Assembly (NCBI GenBank): GCA_937967755.1
Contig: CALBTA010000675.1
Location: forward strand, 1-7,771
From: an uncultured Planctomycetaceae bacterium
GTDB lineage: Bacteria; Planctomycetota; Planctomycetia; Pirellulales; Pirellulaceae
Direction: 5' to 3'
DNA: 7,771 nt
Shown: one piece after another, positions 1 through 5,500 of the stretch
Position numbering within the stretch: position 1 is the first letter of the stretch
Layout: each line of letters opens with the position of its first letter
The notes under the pieces: model-generated
Told to the model about the DNA's origin: nothing
The model's input: only the letters and a program-made list of their open reading frames with translations
Databases searched by the model: none
Position numbers and translations under genes: made by a program

Positions 1-117
1 GCAGGCTTGTTCGAATAGTTCAATCCCAGCGCACAGCTTATCCTCCGGAGCCATAGCCCGGGCACGGCGGACGCGCTCTCGAAAGATTTCGTCGGCGAGT
101 TGTTTTGTTGGTTCCAA
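1..117 (-). CDS. Small hypothetical protein, N-terminal part only (gene runs off the left edge)
   Basis: The first 39 codons of a gene continue past the left edge. The start is a TTG at 117-115, chosen because a perfect AAGGAG lies at 133-128, ten bases upstream, and no stop interrupts the frame. The visible residues are charged and probably helical: LADEIFRERVRRAR at about 7-20, then MAPEDKLCAGIELFEQAC at 22-39. There is no signal peptide or membrane segment. From memory this resembles a family of roughly 100-residue hypothetical proteins in planctomycetes and some cyanobacteria, with an RERV.RAR..PE.K...G..LF...C pattern; I know of no established function. It is separated from the glycosyltransferase gene upstream by 130 bases containing inverted repeats and has its own ribosome binding site, so it is probably a separate unit. 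The coding call is fairly secure; the family assignment is a recollection. Confidence 0.68.
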   Translation of the reverse strand, partial: MEPTKQLADEIFRERVRRARAMAPEDKLCAGIELFEQAC

Positions 118-127
118 TAGAAGAATT

Positions 128-133
128 CTCCTT
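128..133 (-). promoter_or_regulatory. Shine-Dalgarno site AAGGAG for the small gene at the left edge
   Basis: On the minus strand AAGGAG reads from 133 to 128, with ten bases before the TTG at 117. It is the best ribosome binding site in the window and it decides the TTG start of the partial small gene, since no ATG or GTG in that frame lies at a suitable distance. Confidence 0.6.
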
Positions 134-138
134 ACCTG

Positions 139-147
139 AGCATACCA
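139..147 (-). promoter_or_regulatory. Weak candidate extended -10 promoter element for the small gene
   Basis: On the minus strand TGGTATGCT reads from 147 to 139, matching the extended -10 form TGnTATAAT at the TG and at four of six hexamer positions. No convincing -35 hexamer sits 16-18 bases upstream. Transcription would begin at about 132-134, almost on the ribosome binding site, giving a very short leader. Planctomycete promoters are poorly defined, so this is only a suggestion. Confidence 0.22.
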
Positions 148-188
148 CATCCAAGTATGCGGAGGGATCGGCATGGAGTGTAGCAGAA

Positions 189-227
189 CGGGCACGCTTG
201 CGGGTGATGGCCGGGCAGGAGTGCCCG
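189..227. repeat. Competing inverted repeats in the 130-base gap downstream of the operon
   Basis: CGGGCA at 212-217 and TGCCCG at 222-227 form a perfect six-base stem with a four-base loop. The same right arm, extended to GTGCCCG at 221-227, also pairs perfectly over seven bases with CGGGCAC at 189-195, leaving a 25-base loop. The two structures exclude each other. The repeat lies between the stop of the family 2 glycosyltransferase gene and the start of the small gene. No T-rich tract follows on either strand, so it does not look like a standard intrinsic terminator. It could be a dispersed intergenic palindrome, a transcript-end stabiliser or a weak attenuator. Confidence 0.5.
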
Positions 228-239
228 CCCTACGACTGC

Positions 240-257
240 ACAGCGGGCTACCGCTGT
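240..257. repeat. Perfect 7-bp hairpin spanning the stop codon of the last operon gene
   Basis: ACAGCGG at 240-246 and CCGCTGT at 251-257 are perfect reverse complements around a four-base loop. The loop and its edge hold the TAG stop (250-248) of the family 2 glycosyltransferase. With the 212-227 stem it makes two consecutive hairpins at the end of the operon. The lack of a U-run argues against an intrinsic terminator. A role in protecting the 3' end of the transcript, or chance in GC-rich DNA, are both possible. Confidence 0.4.
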
Positions 258-1246
258 TCACTGGCTTGCAAGTCAAGCGGTTCGGGGCGTTCGTCCAAAT
301 TCACGCGTCGGGCGACGACGTACAACGGCCGCGCCCGGACTTGATCGTAAATCCGCACGACGTATTCCCCCAAGATGGCGATGCCCAGTGCGTTGAGCGC
401 CCCGAAGAACGACGCGGTCATGGTGATCGACGTCCAGCCGGGTATTGCATCGCCCGTGAATATCTTGTGATAAAGCGTGAAGCATGTCAGGGCGGCGCAA
501 ACAAATAGCGAGATCGCCGCGATAAAGTAAAACATCGACAGCGGCAGTGTCGAGAATGAAATGATCGCGCTCTTCGCCAACCGGAACAGCCCAAGCATCG
601 ACACCCGTGGGCGGTCGTCGTGGCGTTCGCCCCGTTCCACCTGCACGCCGGTCTGCCGGTGCCCAACCCAACTGCGCAGCCCGGCGAAATAACGATCCTG
701 CTCCAGCATGCCCGCCACTTCCCGGGCCACGGCGGCGTCCATCAGGCCGAAATTTCCGGCGTCCTCGGGCATCGGCACGCGGGAGACGAAGTTCAGCACG
801 CGGTAGAACGAATGAAACAAAAACCGCTTCACGGCGTTTTCCTTACGGCCGACGCGCACGGCGTAAATCACGTCGAAACCCTCTTGCCACTTCCGCAAGA
901 ACTCAGCGATGCTCGCCGGGTCGTCTTGCAGATCGGAATCCATCAGCACGACGCAATCACCCTGGGCGTGGCTCAGACCTGCCTGAACGGCCGCCTGATG
1001 CCCGAAGTTTCGTGAGAAGTGAACGACCTTCACCGTTTCATCTTTCTCTGCCAGACGATCGAGAATCTCGCCGCTGGCGTCGGTCGAACCGTCGTTGACG
1101 AAAATGATCTCGCGCCCGCAGCCCTCGGAGTCGAGCGCATCGGTGACCAACTTGTACAATCGCTCCAGCACGTCCGCTTCGTTGAACAGAGGCAGCACGA
1201 CCGAAACGAGCGCTTCGTCGATTGGTTTGCGCGATGGCGCATTCAT
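248..1246 (-). CDS. Polyprenyl-phosphate glycosyltransferase, family GT2, GtrB/Dpm1-like, with two C-terminal membrane helices
   Basis: Predicted to transfer a sugar from a nucleotide donor to polyprenyl phosphate at the cytoplasmic face of the inner membrane, as GtrB-type and dolichol-phosphate mannose synthase-like enzymes do. The 332 residues show the GT-A motifs in order: VVLPLFNE at 16-23, NDGSTD at 51-56, SRNFGHQAAVQAG at 78-90, the metal-binding DSDLQDDP at 103-110, and GNFGLMD at 164-170. Two hydrophobic helices follow at about 233-258 and 272-293, then GEYVVRIYDQVRARPLYVV at 293-311, the usual end of GtrB-type proteins. The length is typical. The ATG at 1246 follows the methyltransferase stop by seven bases, so the two are probably co-transcribed; only a weak AGG is seen as a ribosome binding site. 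It is the last gene of the cluster. GtrB proteins often work with a GtrA-like flippase, but none is in the window. The sugar cannot be read from the sequence. Confidence 0.9.
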   Translation of the reverse strand: MNAPSRKPIDEALVSVVLPLFNEADVLERLYKLVTDALDSEGCGREIIFVNDGSTDASGEILDRLAEKDETVKVVHFSRNFGHQAAVQAGLSHAQGDCVVLMDSDLQDDPASIAEFLRKWQEGFDVIYAVRVGRKENAVKRFLFHSFYRVLNFVSRVPMPEDAGNFGLMDAAVAREVAGMLEQDRYFAGLRSWVGHRQTGVQVERGERHDDRPRVSMLGLFRLAKSAIISFSTLPLSMFYFIAAISLFVCAALTCFTLYHKIFTGDAIPGWTSITMTASFFGALNALGIAILGEYVVRIYDQVRARPLYVVARRVNLDERPEPLDLQASEQR

Positions 1247-1253
1247 AGCAGAC

Positions 1254-1979
1254 CTACTTTTTCAAAACACCAACCAGTGACAACCCCGCGGGTACAAGCA
1301 ACCGCCGCAGCCAGGCCCTTTCGACCGCCGCGAACCCCAACAGCGTGGCGTTGAACCATGAAGAGACTCGCGGGAACTCCGCTTCTCGATCGCGCCGGAA
1401 TATTCGATCAGCCAGCCGCACCACCAGTGCGGGCGGCAGGGTGAATGAATTCCAATGCGACAAGCGGACCACCCGCAGCTCCGCTTCCGACGCCTGCTTC
1501 CGCAGCATGCGAAAGTTGTACCGGCGATAGTGCCCGAGCTTCACGTCCCACTCGCCCATCAACCACTGGTAGGCCGGCACGGTGAAGATGATCGCTCCAT
1601 CGTCGTGCAACGCATCGCGGGCATGTTTCAACACGGCGACGGGGTCGGCGATGTGTTCAATCACATCCAGCAGCACGATCGCGCGGAGGCTTCCACTCTC
1701 AGCCGGCCACGGCGAAGCCAGATCGTGCAGGCGGACATCATCCACGCCCCGGTTGCGGCCATGGTCGACCGCCTCGGGCATGACGTCCAGGCCAGCGACT
1801 TCGTAGCCCATTTGTTGGAACTCCTGCAAGTTACGAGCCGAACCAACTCCCCCTTCGACCAACCGCCCCGGCGGCGGAGCGTAACGGCGCAGCAAATCAA
1901 CCACCAGCCGCCGCTTGGCGACATGCCACCAATACGTCTCCTCCAGTTCAATCAGTTCGTCGAGGTGCGCTGTTTGCAA
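1254..1979 (-). CDS. Class I SAM-dependent methyltransferase (Methyltransf_11/23-like)
   Basis: A 241-residue cytoplasmic methyltransferase. The N-terminus has LEETYWW at 12-18, matching the L-E-x-x-x-WW pattern common before the Rossmann fold in this group. Motif I is VEGGVGSARN at 41-50, which keeps the acidic residue and spaced glycines (E42, G44, G46) but has serine at the last glycine. The next strand ends in LDV at 64-66, and LDVIEHIADP at 104-113 is the typical post-motif II. GHYRRYNFRMLR at 149-160 and the hydrophobic end LLVPAGLSLVGVLKK (227-241) also fit proteins found in polysaccharide clusters. The start is TTG at 1979-1977, because a stop lies 11 codons upstream with no ATG or GTG between; GAGG at 1991-1988 sits eight bases before it. 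The gene is in the same frame as the preceding methyltransferase. The substrate is unknown; glycan or lipid-linked sugar methylation is inferred from the neighbours only. Confidence 0.87.
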   Translation of the reverse strand: MQTAHLDELIELEETYWWHVAKRRLVVDLLRRYAPPPGRLVEGGVGSARNLQEFQQMGYEVAGLDVMPEAVDHGRNRGVDDVRLHDLASPWPAESGSLRAIVLLDVIEHIADPVAVLKHARDALHDDGAIIFTVPAYQWLMGEWDVKLGHYRRYNFRMLRKQASEAELRVVRLSHWNSFTLPPALVVRLADRIFRRDREAEFPRVSSWFNATLLGFAAVERAWLRRLLVPAGLSLVGVLKK

Positions 1980-1987
1980 ATCTGGGG

Positions 1988-1991
1988 CCTC
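1988..1991 (-). promoter_or_regulatory. GAGG ribosome binding site that supports a TTG start
   Basis: On the minus strand GAGG reads from 1991 to 1988, eight bases before the TTG at 1979. There is no ATG or GTG codon in this frame between the upstream stop (2015-2013) and the conserved N-terminal WW region, so this short site helps fix the TTG as the start of the second methyltransferase. Confidence 0.45.
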
Positions 1992-2012
1992 AGTGGGGAA
2001 CCATGCTGCGCG

Positions 2013-2834
2013 TTAGGATTCCATTGTTGACGACTGGGGCTTCTGACCGGCGACGATCGTGTTCCATGTCAGCCGGCCAGCGAAACCGCCGAACGCGCGT
2101 TCGAAGATCGCATCAAAAAAACAGGCACAACGCGAAGTCGGCGCGGTGAGCCACTGCGGTGGTAAAATCACTTCGGCAAACGGTGTGGAAAAGATCCCTT
2201 GGGGAACGATCTTTACGGATTGCAAACCCGCATTCTCAAAGGCCGTTTTGAGTTCTCTACCAGTCAGCTCCAACTGATCGTCGGAGTAAGCACGATCGAT
2301 CCGTTTTCGCACGACGCGAGCCAAGTTCACCAGCGAGTTCGAAGGAGACGGCTCGTTGACGGCCAGCCAACCGCCCGGCTGCAACATGTCCACGATGCCC
2401 TGCACTGCATCTTCCCAGCTTTCCAGGTGGTGCAGCACGCCGATGCCGAAGATCAGATCCGGTTGCCGCGGCGGTTGAAACTCTTTGATGTTGGCTGTGA
2501 TGAACGAAATGTTGGGTCCTGCGTTCTCTTGGTTGGCGAGGCGGATTAGCTCCGCCGAGTAATCGATGCCCGCATAAGAACTGTAATGCCCAGCCAGATA
2601 ACTGGCGGCGAAACCGGCCCCGCAGCCGATTTCCAGAACCCTCCAGGATGTACTTTTAGGCACAGCAGCAATCGTCTGCAGCAGGCGGTGTTTTCTGGCG
2701 ATGCGGGAAGAGGCCGCATGGTCTTTCCGGCAGTAACCCGCCGCGATATTGTCGAACAACTCACGGTCCCGCCGCTCGATTGCATCGGGCGCGAGGGTTT
2801 CGCTGGCGTCACTGTGGGAGGAATTCGTTGGCAA
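2013..2834 (-). CDS. Class I SAM-dependent methyltransferase (Methyltransf_11/25-like), non-ATG start
   Basis: Predicted soluble SAM-dependent methyltransferase, 273 residues from the chosen start. The SAM-binding motif I is VLEIGCGAG at 66-74, the strand-2 acidic residue is D91 in GIDYS, post-motif II is IGVLHHLESWEDA at 131-143, and LQPGGWLAVNEPSP at 151-164 completes the core. The C-terminal 100 residues are variable and probably bind substrate. The open frame runs back to an ATG at 3020, but those 62 codons overlap 145 bases of the glycosyltransferase gene and look like shadow sequence. No ATG lies in frame between that point and the core, so I chose TTG at 2834-2832, 41 bases after the previous stop; CTG at 2846 is the main alternative. 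No clear ribosome binding site precedes either. It is followed, in frame after 11 sense codons, by another methyltransferase of low similarity. The substrate is unknown. Confidence 0.83.
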   Translation of the reverse strand: MPTNSSHSDASETLAPDAIERRDRELFDNIAAGYCRKDHAASSRIARKHRLLQTIAAVPKSTSWRVLEIGCGAGFAASYLAGHYSSYAGIDYSAELIRLANQENAGPNISFITANIKEFQPPRQPDLIFGIGVLHHLESWEDAVQGIVDMLQPGGWLAVNEPSPSNSLVNLARVVRKRIDRAYSDDQLELTGRELKTAFENAGLQSVKIVPQGIFSTPFAEVILPPQWLTAPTSRCACFFDAIFERAFGGFAGRLTWNTIVAGQKPQSSTMES

Positions 2835-2875
2835 GGGTAAAGTCAGTGTTCGATCAGGACATTCTGAGATTCGGC

Positions 2876-3796
2876 TTACTTCGCAACCCGCTTGTCGATC
2901 ATATCGGCCAACAGGGCGAACATGGCGGTGTTCATCGAAAACAGCAACAGCAACAAGGTCTTCTCGGTTAAGTCGCGAAGGATAAATACGTCGTAAGCCA
3001 GGCTGGCCAGGAAACCACACCCCAGCAGCAATCCGATGGGGAAGAAAACACGCAGCGGGGCAAAGTACATACCGGTGCGCAAGATCAATTGAAAGAACCG
3101 CAGCGTGTCGGAGATTGGCTTGATTTTGGAACGGCCGACGCGCTTCGAGTAACTGATCGGTACGTACTGCACGTTGTAGAAGTTAATTAGCATCGCCAGC
3201 GTGATCGTCGTCGTAAAGCTGAACGTATCAGGCAAGATGCCGAGGAACTTTTCGACTACTCCGCGCCGCATCACGCGGAGGCCGGAATTCAAATCCGGAA
3301 TTCGGCGGCGGGCTAGCCAGGCCGCGTAACCCGATAGCACGACCTTGGGAATTCGCCGCAGCCAGGAATATTGCACGTTATCGCCTGTCCGCGCACCGAC
3401 AATCATGTCGGCGCCGGCGGCCAGCGCGACCAGTTCCGGGATTCGCTCGTTCGGGTAGGTTCCATCCGCGTCGGTAATCACGATCAGTTCCGCTTGCGAC
3501 TGGCGAATGCCCGTTTTCAGCGCGGCACCGTAGCCGCGGTTCTGCGGATGGGTAATCACCCGCACGGTCGGCTGATGCTCGACGGCTTCGGCCAACTTCG
3601 CCGCGGAGGCGTCTGTCGATCCGTCGTCAACCACGATGATTTCATACGGCGGCCCATCAGCCAGGTAGCCGAGTAGCTGGTCGACGGTTTCGCAAATTGA
3701 ATCTTCCTCGTTGAAGCACGGGATGATCAGCGAAAACGCGGGGCCGCTATTGCCTGTTTTCGTCGCGATGTTTGCTTGTTGGGTGTCAGTTGACAT
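2876..3796 (-). CDS. Polyprenyl/dolichyl-phosphate-type glycosyltransferase, family GT2, with two C-terminal membrane helices
   Basis: A 306-residue family 2 glycosyltransferase of the dolichyl-phosphate mannose/glucose synthase type, expected to make a polyprenyl-phosphate sugar on the cytoplasmic side of the membrane. GT-A motifs are IIPCFNEE at 24-31, DDGSTD at 57-62, NRGYGAALKTG at 86-96, the metal-binding TDADGTYP at 108-115, GAR at 134-136, and DLNSGLRVMRR at 168-178. FSFTTTITL at 192-200 and the basic VGRSKIKP at 220-227 are also typical of this group. Two hydrophobic helices lie at about 247-271 and 279-297. The ATG at 3796 is 55 bases after the upstream GT-C-like gene, in a gap that holds an inverted repeat; no good ribosome binding site is seen. 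It differs clearly from the other family 2 enzyme in the window in acceptor motif and C-terminus, so it probably makes a different lipid-linked sugar. The sugar is not predictable from sequence. Confidence 0.9.
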   Translation of the reverse strand: MSTDTQQANIATKTGNSGPAFSLIIPCFNEEDSICETVDQLLGYLADGPPYEIIVVDDGSTDASAAKLAEAVEHQPTVRVITHPQNRGYGAALKTGIRQSQAELIVITDADGTYPNERIPELVALAAGADMIVGARTGDNVQYSWLRRIPKVVLSGYAAWLARRRIPDLNSGLRVMRRGVVEKFLGILPDTFSFTTTITLAMLINFYNVQYVPISYSKRVGRSKIKPISDTLRFFQLILRTGMYFAPLRVFFPIGLLLGCGFLASLAYDVFILRDLTEKTLLLLLFSMNTAMFALLADMIDKRVAK

Positions 3797-3825
3797 GGAG
3801 TCGGTTTTCTTCCCGGCTATTGATT

Positions 3826-3847
3826 CGACGGCCTCGGAAGACCGTCG
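3826..3847. repeat. Intergenic inverted repeat within the operon
   Basis: CGACGG at 3826-3831 pairs perfectly with CCGTCG at 3842-3847 across a ten-base loop, with a further CT/AG pairing (3833-3834 with 3839-3840) inside after one mismatch. It fills much of the 55-base gap between the 547-residue membrane protein and the next glycosyltransferase, just after the TGA stop. There is no T-tract. From memory, short palindromes around a 'GACGGCCT...CCGTC' core recur between genes in some planctomycete genomes; that is unverified. It may be a dispersed repeat or an mRNA-stability element. Confidence 0.45.
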
Positions 3848-3851
3848 TACC

Positions 3852-5495
3852 TCATTGATCGCTGTCTTCGGACCGCTTCGCTGGCGAAGTGTGCAATGTC
3901 AACCGCGGTGGTTGCACGTCGGGTTCCAACAGCCAGATCGACCGGTCGCTCATGTAGTCGACTAGCTTTTGGTTTTGCTCGGGGCTTAACTCGTGCGCCC
4001 AGACCACGTCGGCGGCGTCGATGTCGGCCCGATTGTAGACCCATTCCTGATGGTAGTTGTGGTCAGGGCGATAGCGAACGACCAGCACATGCCGGCCCCC
4101 AGTTTCTTGCATCTGCTTCAGGATTCGCGCTCGCTCGAGCGACCACGGCAGTTCCACCGGATTCTGCCAAAAGCCCCGCAGCCCAAGCAGGAAGCAGACC
4201 AGCAGCGCCGCGGGAATCAGTGGAACAAGGTTCCTCCCGAACCGCCCCACCAGTTGCAAACGGCGCATGCCATGAACGATCAGCAAGAAGACCAATCCGC
4301 CGACAGGTGCCATGTAATGGAGATGCCCACGGGTATCTTGCATTACAACTGCTGCAGCCACTGCGGCCACACAGGTTGCGGGAAACCAAACGCGCCAGTT
4401 CTTCAGACCGCTGGCCGACGCCAATAGCGGCACCGCGGCGATGATGCCTACGTAGAACATCCAGTTACGAAATAGTTTGCCGCGGTAATCGGTGGCTTCT
4501 GCGGCGAACAGCGCCGCGCGGCGCTGACGCTCCTCGTCGCTAACCTTCGGCGGGACGGTCCGCGTTGGCTCGCGCATGTTTTCCGACCCTCTTAGCACAA
4601 CCGCCGTGAGCGAACGGCCGCCGTAGATCTCTTGATACTGTTGGTAAGGCAGTTTCCACGGGCTGCCGGTCACACGCGTGTTGTAAAGCCCCATCCACAT
4701 TCCAGCCAGCAGCAAAATCGCCGTGATGGGCAGCGCCGCCTTCAAACCGAATTGCGTCAGCGATGGGCGGTGCTTACTGAACAACCACACGAGCATTGCT
4801 CCAGCCGCTAACAGCGCTGCCACGAACCCTTCGTACGGACGCGTATTGGCAAGGATCGCCAGGCCGGCCGCCAGGCAAGCGGACGGCCCGATGGTCGGTT
4901 TGCGCATCACTCTCGGCAGCGCACCAAACACCAATGCACCGCCCAACAACGGTAGCGCGCCTCCCCAGTACATTTGCCCCCAAAACCGAATCAGTTTGAA
5001 GTTCAGCAAGAACAAGATGCCACCCAACAATGCCCACCGCGGCGGCACCCAGCCGTAAAGCATCCAACACGTTGCAGCCGCCGCCAGCGACAGCCCCAAC
5101 CAAACGCCAATTGCCGGATGCCCCAAGACTTGCCCCGCAGCCAACAAAATCGATTGGCCGGGCGGGTACTTCATCTGGTGCGTCGGCTGGTGGAAGATGT
5201 GATGGCCTTCAAAACTTTCCCACAGCGGATGAGTCGGATTGGAAAGCCGCCCGCTGGCGAACGTATCTGCTCCTAACAAGTAAGCGAACTCGTCTTTCGC
5301 ACCCGGCACTGGCATGTGAACGGCCAATGACATGCCCGCGGCAATCAGGAAAGCGATCAGGCCGATCAAGCAAACCGACAACGTCCGGCGGTTGGCCAGC
5401 CGATCAAACTTCCGGCGCACATCTTTCCCAACGACGCGCGGCAACACCGCGGCCAGTATGAGGATGACAGGCAACAGTAACAGTTGGTACAGCAT
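3852..5495 (-). CDS. Multi-spanning GT-C-like membrane glycosyltransferase (family of unknown function)
   Basis: A 547-residue integral membrane protein with about 10-11 hydrophobic segments and a soluble tail. After two N-terminal helices (about 3-20 and 40-60) comes a polar loop with KDEFAYLLGADTF at 67-79; acidic D68-E69 sits where GT-C enzymes of the ArnT/PMT type carry their catalytic acid. The loop also holds QMKYPPGQS at 107-115. YWGGALPLLGGALVFGALPR at 176-195 and TRPYEG at 218-223 look like conserved family signatures. A polar loop spans about 272-343, and the last 105 residues form a soluble domain containing VYNRADIDAADVVWAHEL at 486-503. The predicted role is transfer of a sugar from a polyprenyl-phosphate donor on the periplasmic face. 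The ATG at 5495 follows the previous stop by five bases. I recall similar proteins in several phyla annotated only as hypothetical or glycosyltransferase-like. The specific reaction is inferred from topology and neighbours. Confidence 0.82.
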   Translation of the reverse strand: MLYQLLLLPVILILAAVLPRVVGKDVRRKFDRLANRRTLSVCLIGLIAFLIAAGMSLAVHMPVPGAKDEFAYLLGADTFASGRLSNPTHPLWESFEGHHIFHQPTHQMKYPPGQSILLAAGQVLGHPAIGVWLGLSLAAAATCWMLYGWVPPRWALLGGILFLLNFKLIRFWGQMYWGGALPLLGGALVFGALPRVMRKPTIGPSACLAAGLAILANTRPYEGFVAALLAAGAMLVWLFSKHRPSLTQFGLKAALPITAILLLAGMWMGLYNTRVTGSPWKLPYQQYQEIYGGRSLTAVVLRGSENMREPTRTVPPKVSDEERQRRAALFAAEATDYRGKLFRNWMFYVGIIAAVPLLASASGLKNWRVWFPATCVAAVAAAVVMQDTRGHLHYMAPVGGLVFLLIVHGMRRLQLVGRFGRNLVPLIPAALLVCFLLGLRGFWQNPVELPWSLERARILKQMQETGGRHVLVVRYRPDHNYHQEWVYNRADIDAADVVWAHELSPEQNQKLVDYMSDRSIWLLEPDVQPPRLTLHTSPAKRSEDSDQ

Positions 5496-5500
5496 GGAAG

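Noticed and set aside
189..257. Rho-independent terminator at the operon end
   Set aside because: Hairpins are present, but no run of T follows the stems on the minus strand, so I list them only as inverted repeats.
105..508. Plus-strand open frames crossing the 118-247 gap
   Set aside because: They run across the inverted repeats and into the antisense of the GtrB-like gene, have no ribosome binding site, and show no recognisable motif.
607..1098. Overlapping plus-strand open frames opposite the GtrB-like gene
   Set aside because: The minus-strand frame carries all GT2 motifs; the plus-strand products are low-complexity and arginine-rich.
1455..2030. Plus-strand open frame of 191 codons
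   Set aside because: It lies antisense to a methyltransferase with clear SAM motifs, and its protein is rich in H, Q and R with no domain, as expected from the complement of GC-rich coding DNA.
2835..3020. Long form of the first methyltransferase starting at the ATG at 3020 (335 residues)
   Set aside because: The extra 62 codons overlap the 3' end of the glycosyltransferase gene by 145 bases and give arginine- and valine-rich sequence with no family resemblance; the methyltransferase core is complete without them.
3896..4444. Plus-strand open frame of 182 codons
   Set aside because: It is antisense to the 547-residue GT-C-like protein and strongly arginine/proline/alanine biased, typical of a shadow frame.
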